A DNA stretch of 38,219 nucleotides from an uncultured Clostridia bacterium (GCA_947165155.1 CAMUZI010000010.1:1-38219); one strand, 5' to 3'; numbered from the stretch's first letter, positions 1-9,298 are shown. Notes: generated by a model not told the origin, from the letters alone. Made by a program: numbers and translations.

Positions 1-45
1 TTTTCTACGAATTTATTATTTCTATTCACTTTTAGCAATACCTCT
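1..45. repeat. end of a MITE/IS1-like element, cut by the window edge
   Basis: The first 45 bases end in ctattcacttttagcaatac, which closely matches the right end of the MITE at 4530-4670, including the preceding ctacgaat/ccacgaat stretch. Only one end is inside the window. Confidence 0.5.
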
Positions 46-158
46 TTCAAAGGATGTGGGAACTAAACTTAAATCATAAAATATTAAATTATATTTTCTA
101 CCTTATGATTCACATAAACATAATTTCCGAGTTGCAGTCATAATTGAAAATCTGATAA

Positions 159-1025
159 CTATTTATTTTTTATCCTATTTGAAAGTTTATTCATTAGAAT
201 ATTAATTGAAAAAATAATAAATATGAGAATCGAAGAAACTGCAAACGTCATCTCTAATGAATCTGACGTGTTTGCTTGTTTTGCAATTTGATATAAATGC
301 AAGGTCAGAGTTCTTCCACTTGAAAATATGTGTGAAAAAATATTCTTTGGCATCATATATCCCATTCCTATCGTATATATAAAAATAGCTGATTCTCCTA
401 AAATTTTACCTATGTAAAGAGAAAGTGCACTTAATACTTCAGGCATTGCCGTTCTTATGGTCACGGTAAACAGTATCCTCAGATTTTTAGCACCTAATGA
501 AAGTGCTGCTTCTTTGTAATCGTTCGGTACTTTTCTCAGTGCTTCTTCTGATGTCCTTATTATTGTAGGCAAAATACACAACGACATAGTTAAACATCCG
601 GATAAAATAGAAGTCCCAAATCCAAAACTTACGCAAAAAATAGAATATCCAATTATTCCAAATATTATTGAAGGAATTCCAGAAAGAACGTCAGACGAAA
701 ATGATATAATTTTCCTGAATAATCTATCTTTTGAGTATTGAGTTGTATATAAAGCGGTTCCAAAACCAAATGGAAAGCTAATCAGTATTGTTATTATAAC
801 GGTGTAGATCGTATTTATTATCATTGGCAGTATTCCGTTATCAGCTTTTCCTTCGGAGTATTTTTGAGATATAAAATTCCAGTTTATTTTCTTGAACCCA
901 TTGGAAAAAATATAAAATATTATATAAATCAAGACAAAAAAGGTCACCAGAGATGAAATATAAACTAGCAAATTAAGAAGAAGGTCAGAAATTGATATCC
1001 TGTTCTTTGAAGATTTAAAATTCAT
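159..1025 (-). CDS. pstA: phosphate ABC transporter permease PstA
   Basis: Inner-membrane permease of the high-affinity PstSCAB phosphate importer. The 288-residue product has the usual PstA length, about six hydrophobic segments, and the permease coupling loop EEALRKVPNDYKEAALSLGA that contacts the ATPase. GIPSIIFGIIGY is the typical Pst permease motif. It lies 124 bp downstream of pstC on the same strand. No pstB is visible in the 158 bases that follow; it must lie outside the window or elsewhere. Family assignment is firm from these motifs. Confidence 0.93.
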   Translation of the reverse strand: MNFKSSKNRISISDLLLNLLVYISSLVTFFVLIYIIFYIFSNGFKKINWNFISQKYSEGKADNGILPMIINTIYTVIITILISFPFGFGTALYTTQYSKDRLFRKIISFSSDVLSGIPSIIFGIIGYSIFCVSFGFGTSILSGCLTMSLCILPTIIRTSEEALRKVPNDYKEAALSLGAKNLRILFTVTIRTAMPEVLSALSLYIGKILGESAIFIYTIGMGYMMPKNIFSHIFSSGRTLTLHLYQIAKQANTSDSLEMTFAVSSILIFIIFSINILMNKLSNRIKNK

Positions 1026-1126
1026 AGCTTACCCCAGTTTATTTAAAATTCATTTATATGAGTGCAAGTAAATCTGAAAATAAAAAAAGAGCCTACCAAT
1101 TTGTCATTTTAAACCTTTCTTTTTAC

Positions 1127-1180
1127 TTGGAATTCTTCCGTATTTTGCTTTATCTATTCGCTTTTTGCAATGTTAAAATT
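1127..1180. repeat. MITE-end-like sequence at the 3' end of pstC
   Basis: The stretch ttgctttatctattcgcttttt, continuing tgcaatg, resembles the MITE end at 26027-26055 (ttgctttatctatctatttt, continuing tagcaacgcc). The last six PstC residues, LQKANR, and its stop codon are read from this sequence on the minus strand. The other end of a full element is not recognisable, so this is a likely remnant only. Confidence 0.35.
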
Positions 1181-2433
1181 CGAGCAAATATGATATTAAT
1201 CAGGCATATTATAAAAAATAAAACTACTCCTATGGCAAATAATGCTTTTCTGTGAATACCTGAAGCATATGAAAATTCAAGTGCCATAGAGGTTGTTAGA
1301 AACCGGGCAGGCTTGAGAAAATTTGGCAAATTTGCAGCGTTGCCAGAAACCATAATAACTGCCATAGTCTCTCCTATTGCTCGTCCTACTCCAAGAAATA
1401 TACTCGACATTATTCCATCTCTTGCTTCCGGTAGAACTATTTTAAAAATCGATTTAACTTTAGAAACTCCCAAAGATAAAGAAGCCTCTAAATAATCTTT
1501 TGGAACAGCTCTTATAGACTCTTCTGATATGCTTATTATCGTAGGTAAAATCATAATTGAAAGTATGACTACCGCTGCTAATAATGAATCCCCGGTTGTA
1601 TGTCCTTTAAAAATTTTTTCGAGCATAGGGACAACTATCAACATTCCAAAGAAGCCATAAACAATCGAGGGAATTCCTGACGATACTTGAACAAATATTT
1701 TCATAATTTTTGAAAGTCGTTCTGGTATAAACAAAACCAAAAATAACGCCGTCAAAACGCCAAAAACTCCCCCTATTATGACAGAGCATAATGTAACTAA
1801 TATTGAACATAGAATGAAAGGTAATATTCCAAATAAATTGCTCGATGGTGACCATTTTACTCCAAATAAAAATTTAAAAAAGCCTATTTTGAAAATTGCT
1901 GGTAACCCTTCAAAAGATAGATATAAAATTATGATAAGTGAAATAGATACACAAAAAAAAGTAATAACCCTCAATATATTTCGAACCATCGACTCTAAAC
2001 CGATGATAATCAGATGAAGAAGTAATACGATGAGTGAAAACAGTATATGAAATAATATCAGATTGAAACTGTGCAATTTCAAAATATTCATAAAATGGAG
2101 TAATATCGACAAAATTGATGGAAACAAAATAAATGACATGCAAATAAATGATTTTCGTGACTTTTTTAATAGCGTAAATAAGATTGATGATAAACAAATC
2201 ATAACGGATAAAACTATTACTGATCTGAAATAATATGGAAATTCAAGATAATCATAATCTGATTTGATTCCATATCTTAATAAGATATCGATATATGAAA
2301 CTTCATAAATACGATTTTCGAATAAAATGCCAAACTTAGAATTGAACACAAATACCATATTAAGTAGACAACTCAGAATTGCAAAAAAATTTAGAACTTT
2401 ATTTTCTTTCTTTTCAATCTTATTTATAAACAT
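1150..2433 (-). CDS. pstC: phosphate ABC transporter permease PstC with an extra N-terminal membrane domain
   Basis: Second permease of the Pst phosphate importer. Residues from about 149 onward look like an ordinary PstC of about 280 residues: FEGLPAIFKIGFFKFLFG, SSGIPSIVYGFFGM, and the coupling loop EESIRAVPKDYLEASLSLG followed by GRAIGETMAVIMVSGN. The first 148 residues are additional and contain four hydrophobic segments (about 14-32, 69-90, 94-113, 122-145). The start at 2433 overlaps the end of pstS by 14 bases, which favours this long form being translated by coupling to pstS. The alternative is a start at Met149 with the upstream part a separate domain of unknown role. The last six codons appear to come from a MITE-end-like sequence. 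Confidence 0.9.
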   Translation of the reverse strand: MFINKIEKKENKVLNFFAILSCLLNMVFVFNSKFGILFENRIYEVSYIDILLRYGIKSDYDYLEFPYYFRSVIVLSVMICLSSILFTLLKKSRKSFICMSFILFPSILSILLHFMNILKLHSFNLILFHILFSLIVLLLHLIIIGLESMVRNILRVITFFCVSISLIIILYLSFEGLPAIFKIGFFKFLFGVKWSPSSNLFGILPFILCSILVTLCSVIIGGVFGVLTALFLVLFIPERLSKIMKIFVQVSSGIPSIVYGFFGMLIVVPMLEKIFKGHTTGDSLLAAVVILSIMILPTIISISEESIRAVPKDYLEASLSLGVSKVKSIFKIVLPEARDGIMSSIFLGVGRAIGETMAVIMVSGNAANLPNFLKPARFLTTSMALEFSYASGIHRKALFAIGVVLFFIICLINIIFARILTLQKANR

Positions 2434-3298
2434 AAACCAATTTTTCCTTTTCTATTATCTTTTGTGCAATATGAGATTTTAAAAACTCAAACCACACATC
2501 TCTAGCCTTATTTTTTACTCTCTTATCATATATCTGAATGAAAGGTCTAGTTAAAAGATATTTTCCCTCCTTTATGTTTTGCAAATTACATTTAACTCCA
2601 TCAATTGAGATATCGTGTAAATTTCCAAATACAGATGCTAATGAGATATATCCTATGGCACGAGGCTCTTTTGAAATTTTCGCAGAGATATCACCAGATT
2701 CAGATAGAATAATATCGTAGTCAACATCTTTTAGACCCAAAGAATTTTCAAATCCACTTTTAGTTCCAGAACCTTCTTCTCTTCCGATTGTCACTATCTC
2801 GCCTTTCATATCTTTTGAAACTTCTGACCACTGAGTTATCTCTTTTGAAAATATCTTATTTAGTGTTTCCTTCGAGATGTTGTACAGATGATTTTCATTG
2901 TTAACTACAACAGCAATTCCGTCCAAAGCTATACATTTTTCTTCAATTCCTTCAAATTTTTCATTATCATAAAGAGCGCGCGACATATCACCTAGATCTG
3001 TACCACCTGACTTTACCATTATCGGGGCAGAACCAGATCCTGATTCCGATTTTTCGTACATATATTCCTCATTTGATGACATAAATTCATCAGAAAGTAT
3101 GCTTATCAGACGAGACATAGAGGTCGAACCAGTGGATCCCACGCGAGTTTTGATTTTTGATTCGATGACCTTGCTTTCATAAATAAATTTATTTTTGCCT
3201 AAAAAAAATGGAAGAACAATAGAAATCATAACAGATAAAATTAGTATCAACTTAAATGTTAAATTTGAAGAGTATGATATCGCCATCTTACATTTCAT
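2420..3298 (-). CDS. pstS: phosphate-binding protein PstS
   Basis: Extracellular phosphate-binding component of the Pst importer. The product has an N-terminal hydrophobic segment (FKLILILSVMISIVLPFFLG), then the PstS phosphate-binding signature GSTGSTSMSRL, SESGSGSAPIMVKSGG, and GREEGSGTKSGFENSLG. I start it at 3298 rather than at the upstream start at 3319: ATG 3296-3298 has GGAGGG at 3307-3312 with an 8-base gap. No lipoprotein Cys is evident after the hydrophobic stretch, so anchoring may be by an uncleaved signal. The ribosome-binding site, start codon and first codons lie inside a duplicated copy of the ychF 3' end read in another frame. It overlaps pstC by 14 bases. Confidence 0.9.
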   Translation of the reverse strand: MKCKMAISYSSNLTFKLILILSVMISIVLPFFLGKNKFIYESKVIESKIKTRVGSTGSTSMSRLISILSDEFMSSNEEYMYEKSESGSGSAPIMVKSGGTDLGDMSRALYDNEKFEGIEEKCIALDGIAVVVNNENHLYNISKETLNKIFSKEITQWSEVSKDMKGEIVTIGREEGSGTKSGFENSLGLKDVDYDIILSESGDISAKISKEPRAIGYISLASVFGNLHDISIDGVKCNLQNIKEGKYLLTRPFIQIYDKRVKNKARDVWFEFLKSHIAQKIIEKEKLVYVYK

Positions 3299-3341
3299 AG
3301 TTTTTACCCTCCGAAGCAACTAATCTCAACTTTTTGGCATA
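3252..3341 (-). repeat. duplicated 3' end of ychF overlapping the pstS start
   Basis: This stretch repeats the ychF 3' end (3366-3455) at an offset of 114 bases. In the ychF frame it still reads [11 protein letters not shown], stop, DGDIILFKFNI, stop, against [23 protein letters not shown] in the real gene. The block is colinear, with scattered substitutions. The GGAGG/ATG pair used by pstS corresponds to the codons for SEGKNYEM. Confidence 0.85.
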
Positions 3342-3365
3342 GTACATTAAGCTATTAATACTAAC

Positions 3366-4451
3366 CTAAACATTAAATCTGAAAAGGACAACATCTCCAT
3401 CTTGCATTTCATAATTTTTGCCCTCCGATGTAACTAACCCCAACTCTTTTGCACGATTTATCGATCCGCACTCAATTAGTTTATCATACTTAACTATTTC
3501 TGCGCGTATAAATCCCTTTTCCATATCTGAGTGAATTTTGCCTGCAGCCTGCGGAGCTTTAGTTCCTTTTTTTATGGTCCAAGCACGAACTTCCTGTTTT
3601 CCGGCGGTTAAAAATGAAATCAAATTTAGATGTTCATAGCAAACCCTTATTAGATTATCGAGTGCGCAATCTTTTATCCCGAGCTCTTTAATAAAACTCT
3701 TCTTTTCCTCATCATCGAGTTGCGAAAGTTGCGATTCTAACTCAGCACAAATGTACATACACGGCGAATTTTCTTCATCTGCTACTTTTTTTACTATATT
3801 ATAATAATCACATTCTTTACTTATATTATCTTCGTCTACATTGCACAAATATATCACAGGCTTCACACTCAAAAGAGGGACATAATCTAATAATTTCTTT
3901 TCTTCATCACTAAATGGATAAGAACGAATATTAGATTCACTTTCAAGAAGACTACGAATTTTAACCCAAAAATCTAATTCAGTTTGATATTTTTTATCTG
4001 CTTTCAATAACTTCTTTATTTTATCGATTCTTTTTTCCACAATTTCAATATCAGAAAGGATTAGTTCGAGATTTATAATTTCAATATCGCGAATAGGATC
4101 CACACTTCCGTTAACATGTATTATATCGTCATTATCAAAACATCGAACAACGTGAACGATAGCGTCAACTTCTCTTATCGAAGCCAAGAATTTATTTCCA
4201 AGCCCCTCTCCGTTTGATGCCCCCTTTACGAGTCCTGCAATATCTACAAATTCAATTTCTGCAAACGTCACCTTATCCGGATCATACATTTTTTGCAATT
4301 TTTTTATCCTATCGTCAGGAACAGCTACCACACTAAAATTAGGCTCCACGGTGCAGAAAGGAAAATTCGATGAGGGAATACTTCTACCACTTATAGCATT
4401 AAACAAGGCGCTTTTCCCGACGTTCGGAAGACCAACAATTCCAATTTTCAA
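3366..4451 (-). CDS. ychF: redox-regulated ATPase YchF (Obg-family)
   Basis: Cytosolic P-loop ATPase of the Obg/YchF family that associates with ribosomes. Walker [15 protein letters not shown] is at residues 7-20, the switch region [19 protein letters not shown] follows, and the atypical NVDE replaces the NKxD guanine-specificity motif, which is why YchF prefers ATP. The C-terminal TGS domain ends in [10 protein letters not shown]. The 361-residue length is standard. The start codon is TTG (4449-4451) with GAGGAG about 8 bases upstream. It lies upstream of pstS on the same strand with a 67-base gap, and its 3' end has been duplicated into that junction. Confidence 0.95.
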   Translation of the reverse strand: MKIGIVGLPNVGKSALFNAISGRSIPSSNFPFCTVEPNFSVVAVPDDRIKKLQKMYDPDKVTFAEIEFVDIAGLVKGASNGEGLGNKFLASIREVDAIVHVVRCFDNDDIIHVNGSVDPIRDIEIINLELILSDIEIVEKRIDKIKKLLKADKKYQTELDFWVKIRSLLESESNIRSYPFSDEEKKLLDYVPLLSVKPVIYLCNVDEDNISKECDYYNIVKKVADEENSPCMYICAELESQLSQLDDEEKKSFIKELGIKDCALDNLIRVCYEHLNLISFLTAGKQEVRAWTIKKGTKAPQAAGKIHSDMEKGFIRAEIVKYDKLIECGSINRAKELGLVTSEGKNYEMQDGDVVLFRFNV

Positions 4452-4529
4452 AATTTTTTCTCCTCTAGCAACAATATGAGCGTTAATATATCATAATTTG
4501 GTTTTTTTATATAGAACTCAATGAATATA

Positions 4530-4670
4530 GGCATCACATTGCTAAAAAAAGATAGATATTTTCTCCAGCGTAGCCGTAAAAAATGATTTAACCCTTATTA
4601 TGGTTGTTATGTTCATACATAAAGACAGTTTTCCACGAATCTATTACTTTTATTCACTTTTAGCAATATC
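4530..4670. mobile_element. MITE-like element (about 140 bp)
   Basis: Left end gcatcacattgctaaaaaaagatagata and right end attcacttttagcaatatc are imperfect inverted repeats matching the ends of the MITEs at 19715-19876 and 25913-26055. The interior is diverged and has no ORF. A second outward-facing end-like sequence (ggcattgctgaaagtaaaca) begins at 4679, so two elements may abut here. Confidence 0.55.
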
Positions 4671-4785
4671 TCGCAGAAGGCATTGCTGAAAGTAAACAGA
4701 TGATGTAAAACGCAAAAAAAGTTAAAAAAATGAATATTACTTTTTTTAATTTGACAAACACAACAATAAGTGTTACGAGTTAAGG

Positions 4786-6262
4786 GTGATTGCACGAATT
4801 ATATTGTTTTTTGGTGTGTTGATGTTGAGTTATATTAGATTGTGGGAGAAATATTTTATTTTGTTGTTCGCATTTGTTTTGCTTACAGTTAGTAACAGAA
4901 TATATCAGGCAAAGATGACTGGAGAAGTTGCTACCCTATTAGATATCGAGGAGATGCTTAATGAGTTTAAGTCTTGTTACAAAAATTCTTTGTTTTCTGA
5001 CAATACAAAAATTAAAAATCGGGATTGAGGCATGCGAATAGCTAATGATTCAAAAATATAAAAGACTTCGACGAATTTTATCAAGAGTTATGGTGAATTT
5101 TGTGACGAAAAGAGCTTTAATGAAATTCTAAAATATTCTGGAGATTGTATCAATAGAGGTGAAATGTTTTGTTGTCGTAACGTTGCTTCGTGGTGTCTAA
5201 ATTGGTTAGAATCTAAAAATTTCATTTGCGGATTACTGTTTAGAAACGATTACCTACGTCCAGGCTCGTCCAGAAATTTGGACTTTATTTTAACTGGATT
5301 TCATTGGGCTGTCATATTGCCAATAGTAAATGATAGTAATGAGCTAGATGTTTGGGTTATAGAACTTAATAGATCTAAAGTAGATGGATATACGTTATAT
5401 AAAATTTTATTTGATTGATGTGAATAAATTTTCGTGGAGAAATTTTGTTATTCTTAGAAGTAGTGATTTGTATGGAGTTAGTAAGCAAAGTGATCACGAA
5501 ATGAAGGCGATGTACGCATCTAGTTGGGTTTGGAACCTTATGAAGAATTTGGAAAGAAGAAAAATTTAGGGTGCAAGAAGGTGGTTATTGGATGAAACGA
5601 AAAAACTTAATAAATTTCTTAGCCTAGGTAAAATGAGTTTTGAAATTTGGCCTTGTATTATACCGTTCAATAAGAAGATACATGATAATCCTGGCAAAAT
5701 TGATGAAACTGTAAATTTGATTTTGGAGATTCCTAACATCAAAAGTTCTATTTTCAGTACTAGTTACCTTCCAGAATTTAGAAAGTTTAAACCCGTGAGT
5801 GTAGAAATATTTTACGAAAATTTTAATTTTTTGCTTGACAATGATAGAAAACATATCAGTGCAACAGAGAAAAGTAAAAGAACTGGAAAACTTGAAATGG
5901 TCTTTGTGCCACTGCGTTCAATAAAAGAAAAAAAAATAAATTATTTTATTAAAGAGAACTTAATAGTTAAAAACAAAAAAAAACACTTTTCGATACAGTT
6001 AAAACGTTGTGATTGTGATGAATACTTAGAACTCTTTCAAGGGCATGAATGTAATGATGAAGAACTAGATGATGAGCGAGCGAAAATTAAAAAACAGGCA
6101 GAAAAATTGAAAAACAAAGAATTGCCTGAAGAATTTTGTGAACCCATGGCTCCTGACGAATTGGATGGAGACAGCATAATATATTTTGAAATTTTGTTAC
6201 CTAAAAACAAAAAAAACATTCAGTTACTCCACAAAAAAATCTTCCCAAAAAAGATGGACTGA
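4786..6262 (+). pseudogene. decayed gene for a membrane-anchored protein of unknown function
   Basis: One broken gene explains several ORF pieces. It begins at GTG 4786 with a hydrophobic anchor (about residues 4-36), stops at TGA 5026, and continues in the same frame past TAA 5059 to 5418. A frameshift near 5400-5417 then moves to the frame that reads DVNKFSWRNFVILRS, stops at TAG 5567, and continues in that frame to 6262. The last 224 codons (from TTG 5588) are open and could still be made. The middle contains FCCRNVASWCLNWL followed by FHWAVILPIVND and VWVIELN, a Cys...His...Asp/Glu order seen in papain-like and glutamine-deamidase folds; this is only a resemblance. TGA, TAA and TAG all interrupt it, which argues against stop-codon reassignment. 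Confidence 0.6.
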
Positions 6263-6329
6263 TGTATTCTGAGCACTAAATCATTACTGAGTTAAAATAA
6301 CATCAGCGTGTCTGTTTTTATCATTATTT

Positions 6330-6339
6330 AGGAGGTGAT
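6330..6339 (+). promoter_or_regulatory. near-perfect Shine-Dalgarno site for the fused glycosyltransferase
   Basis: AGGAGGTGAT lies six bases before GTG 6346 and complements the 16S rRNA 3' end over ten bases. It fixes the GTG as the start. Confidence 0.8.
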
Positions 6340-6345
6340 AGAGAA

Positions 6346-8121
6346 GTGTTTAGATATCAAAGTTACTTCAGATCTGTGTTTGTGATTTTTGCCTCAGTTA
6401 TGGTTAGTTTGTGTTTTACACTATCGAAAAGTAACTCGTCTAAGAATAGTCCTTATGTTCCACCAAAAGTTAGCGTTATAATGCCGGTTTATAATGCTGA
6501 AAAATATTTGAAGGAAAGCATAGAAAGTGTTTTGAATAGCACGCTAAAAGAGATTGAACTAATCTGCGTTGATTATGGATCAGAAGATAGTTCACTTGAA
6601 ATTTTGAAAGATTATGCTTATAAAGATTCAAGGGTGGTCGTCATAAATCAGAAAAATGAGGGCGTCGCCGTCGCGAAGCAGAGTGGCATCGATAGAGCAA
6701 ATGGTGAGTATATTACATTCATAGAGCCTTGCGATACGATAGATTTGGAAGCTTACAAAGTTGCTTACAAGCGTATTAGTAAGAGTAAGGCTGATATAGT
6801 TTGTTTCGGATGGAGAACTTTTTCCGATCGTTATAATGACGAAACCTTAGTAAATGATTTTAAGCTTGGTAATTTGAAAGCCTATAAAAATTGGTGGAAG
6901 GCTAAAAAACATATTGGAAGTACACATTCCTGGAACAAACTTTATAGGCGAAGTCTTATTGTTGAAAATGGTGTAAAGTTTGGTGATAGTAACTTAAAAT
7001 TTAGCCTTTTGAAAATTTTTGATGATGAGAAGTTTAATCTATGTGCTTATTCGCAAGCTAAGAAAATCGTATATATGCCTAACGTGTTTTATAATTGTCG
7101 TCTGAATGCATATCGTTTAGTTGAATCAAATTTAATATTTAAAATGTCTCCTAGTAGATTGATTAAAAACTATGAGGACATGTGGAAATGTGTTAACGAT
7201 TACTATCAACAGCACGGTGTAAAAGTGAAAAATTCTAAAAAGTGGGAATACTTTTTTTCGGTATACAGATCTGAGGTGATGTTTTACAGAATTCCACCAA
7301 AAGTTAGCGTTATAATGCCGGTTTATAATGCTGAGAAATATTTGAAGGAAAGCATAGAAAGTGTTTTGAATAGTACTTTGAAAAATATTGAATTGATTTG
7401 CGTAAATGATGGCTCGAAGGATAATTCTCTGAAAATTTTAAAACAATATGCTAAGAAGGATTCAAGAGTAGTTGTTGTAAATCAGAAGAATAAGGGCGAG
7501 GCTGGCGCAAGACAGACCGGTCTTAATGCAGCGAGAGGTGAATTTTTTGCCAATATAGATCCAGATGATAGGGTAGATCCGGAAGCTTATGAGATTGCTT
7601 ACGACTACATGAATAAATACAAGGCGGATATAGTTGTCTATGGTTGGAGAAATTTTTCAGACGATGGCAGTAAAATTATACGAAATGATTTTAAATTTGA
7701 TAAACTTAAGATTTATAAAAATAAAAACTGGTGGATTGCTAAGAAATATCGTGGGAGTATATATTCGTGGAATAAACTTTACAGAAGAAGTTTTATAGTT
7801 AATAACGATATAAGTTTTTTTGTGGATCTGAAAATTGCTAATGATGAGGGCTTTAATTTGTGTGCTTATTCAAAGGCTAGAAAGATTGTATGCATACCTC
7901 ACGTGCTTCATAATTATCGTCAAAATTCATCCGGCGCTATGTTTAACACATCTATTGGTAGATTGATGAAGAATCACAGGAAAATGTGGAAGTATGTCGA
8001 CGATTATTATGAAAAGCATAATGTAAAAATTAGTACTTTTAAAAAGTTAACATACTTCCTTTCGGTATACCGTGATGAATTTTGGCCTCTAGTAAAAACT
8101 TTAGTTGGCGCTGGAACATAG
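6346..8121 (+). CDS. fused tandem family-2 glycosyltransferase (two GT-A domains)
   Basis: 591-residue protein with a hydrophobic N-terminal segment (about 8-26, signal or anchor) and two copies of a GT2 domain, each opening with PPKVSVIMPVYNAEKYLKES (about residues 39 and 317). The copies are 834 bp apart, exactly 278 codons. GT2 enzymes transfer sugars from nucleotide-sugars using a DxD metal site. Domain 2 keeps ICVNDGSKDNS and IDPDDRVDPEAY. Domain 1 reads ICVDYGSEDSS and IEPCDTIDLEAY, losing acidic residues at both nucleotide-sugar sites, so it may be inactive. The junction VYRSEVMFYRIPPKVSV shows that domain 1 lost its last residues and domain 2 its N-terminal anchor, as expected from unequal recombination between adjacent copies. 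Substrate unknown. Confidence 0.85.
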   Translation: MFRYQSYFRSVFVIFASVMVSLCFTLSKSNSSKNSPYVPPKVSVIMPVYNAEKYLKESIESVLNSTLKEIELICVDYGSEDSSLEILKDYAYKDSRVVVINQKNEGVAVAKQSGIDRANGEYITFIEPCDTIDLEAYKVAYKRISKSKADIVCFGWRTFSDRYNDETLVNDFKLGNLKAYKNWWKAKKHIGSTHSWNKLYRRSLIVENGVKFGDSNLKFSLLKIFDDEKFNLCAYSQAKKIVYMPNVFYNCRLNAYRLVESNLIFKMSPSRLIKNYEDMWKCVNDYYQQHGVKVKNSKKWEYFFSVYRSEVMFYRIPPKVSVIMPVYNAEKYLKESIESVLNSTLKNIELICVNDGSKDNSLKILKQYAKKDSRVVVVNQKNKGEAGARQTGLNAARGEFFANIDPDDRVDPEAYEIAYDYMNKYKADIVVYGWRNFSDDGSKIIRNDFKFDKLKIYKNKNWWIAKKYRGSIYSWNKLYRRSFIVNNDISFFVDLKIANDEGFNLCAYSKARKIVCIPHVLHNYRQNSSGAMFNTSIGRLMKNHRKMWKYVDDYYEKHNVKISTFKKLTYFLSVYRDEFWPLVKTLVGAGT

Positions 8122-8150
8122 TTACACGTAAAACTTAAGTTTAATCATAA

Positions 8151-8177
8151 AACCTCGATTTAACTTCGAGGTTTTTA
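8151..8177 (+). terminator. intrinsic terminator after the fused glycosyltransferase
   Basis: aacctcga-tttaact-tcgaggtt followed by tttatt forms an 8-bp stem with a T-rich tail. It is duplicated at 9299-9325. Confidence 0.8.
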
Positions 8178-8225
8178 TTAGAACACTGTTTCTGGGTTAA
8201 AATTTATAAAAGTTCTGATTGTATT
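8178..8225 (-). repeat. stranded copy of the priA 3' end
   Basis: ttagaacactgtttctgggt and the following ~25 bases repeat the last codons of priA (from 9326) at an offset of 1148 bases. It shows that the tandem duplication of the glycosyltransferase carried along the tail of the convergent neighbour. Confidence 0.85.
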
Positions 8226-8257
8226 TTTCAAAACAGTATTACAAGTTTTCTATTTAT

Positions 8258-8286
8258 TTGACATAGCTTTTAATTTTTTGTATAAT
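8258..8286 (+). promoter_or_regulatory. consensus sigma-A promoter for the second glycosyltransferase
   Basis: TTGACA (8258-8263), 17-base spacer, TATAAT (8281-8286): a perfect consensus, 36 bases before the start codon. Confidence 0.88.
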
Positions 8287-8321
8287 TCATATAGTTTTTT
8301 TAAAAAAAAGAGGCGTTGCAT

Positions 8322-9269
8322 ATGACGTATTTAAATGTTATAAGGTATTTTAGATCTGTGTTTGTGGTTTTTACTTCAGTTATGGTTAGTTTGTGTTTTA
8401 CACTATCGAAAAGTAACTCGTCTAAGAATGGTCCTTATGTTCCACCAAAAGTTAGCGTTATAATGCCGGTTTATAATGCTGAAAAATATTTGAAGGAAAG
8501 CATAGAAAGTGTTTTGAATAGTACTCTTAAAGAAATTGAGCTGATTTGCGTAAATGATGGTTCTAAAGATAGCTCACTGAAAATTTTAAAACAATATGCT
8601 AAAAAAGATTCGAGGATAATCGTTATAAATCAAAAAAATCAAGGTGTAGCTGTTGCGAGGCAAAATGGGATCGACAAAGCAAAAGGTGAGTGTGTTGCGT
8701 TCTTAGATTCTGATGATATTATAGATCCAGATGCTTATGCGATTGCTTATGATTACATGAATAGATATGAGGCTGATATAGTTTGTTTTGGATTGAGAAA
8801 TTTTTCAGATGATGGCGGTACGGGCATACGAAATGATTGTATAATTGATAAGTTGAAAATTTATGAAAATAAAAGTTGGTGGAAAGCTAAAGGACAGCGT
8901 GAAAGCATATCTTCATGCACCAAACTTTATCGGAGAAATTTTATTATTAAAAACAATATAAAATTTCCTGTAGGAATAAAAGCCAGCGAAGATGAAGGGT
9001 TTAATCTATGTGCTTATTCACAGGCAAAAAAAATCATACATATTCCATATACATTTTATAATTATCGCTTAAATACATCTAGCACAATGTTTAGTATGTC
9101 TGCCAGTAAGCTCGTCAGCAATTACAAAAAAATGTGGGAGTATGTCGACGATTATTATGAAAAGCATAATGTAAAAATTGGTACTTTTAAAAAGTTAACA
9201 TACTTCCTTTCGGTATACCGTGATGAATTTTGGCCTCTAGTAAAAACTTTAGTTGGCGCTGGAACATAG
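8322..9269 (+). CDS. family-2 glycosyltransferase, N-terminally anchored
   Basis: Single GT-A domain of the GT2 family behind a hydrophobic N-terminus. Motifs: PPKVSVIMPVYNAEKYLKES, ICVNDGSKDSS and the DxD-type FLDSDDIIDPDAY, all intact. I choose ATG 8322 because GAGG at 8310-8313 is 8 bases upstream; TTG 8316 is too close. From 8442 on, the DNA repeats 7294 onward at a constant offset of 1148 bases, and the last ~220 bases are almost identical, indicating recent duplication or gene conversion. This copy has the best-conserved active site of the three. Acceptor unknown; a surface glycan is plausible for the family. Confidence 0.87.
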   Translation: MTYLNVIRYFRSVFVVFTSVMVSLCFTLSKSNSSKNGPYVPPKVSVIMPVYNAEKYLKESIESVLNSTLKEIELICVNDGSKDSSLKILKQYAKKDSRIIVINQKNQGVAVARQNGIDKAKGECVAFLDSDDIIDPDAYAIAYDYMNRYEADIVCFGLRNFSDDGGTGIRNDCIIDKLKIYENKSWWKAKGQRESISSCTKLYRRNFIIKNNIKFPVGIKASEDEGFNLCAYSQAKKIIHIPYTFYNYRLNTSSTMFSMSASKLVSNYKKMWEYVDDYYEKHNVKIGTFKKLTYFLSVYRDEFWPLVKTLVGAGT

Positions 9270-9298
9270 TTACACGTAAAACTTAAGTTTAATCATAA

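Noticed and set aside
4786-5569. Stop-codon reassignment to explain interrupted frames
   Set aside because: TGA, TAA and TAG each interrupt the gene, and a frameshift is also present; neighbouring genes use the standard code.
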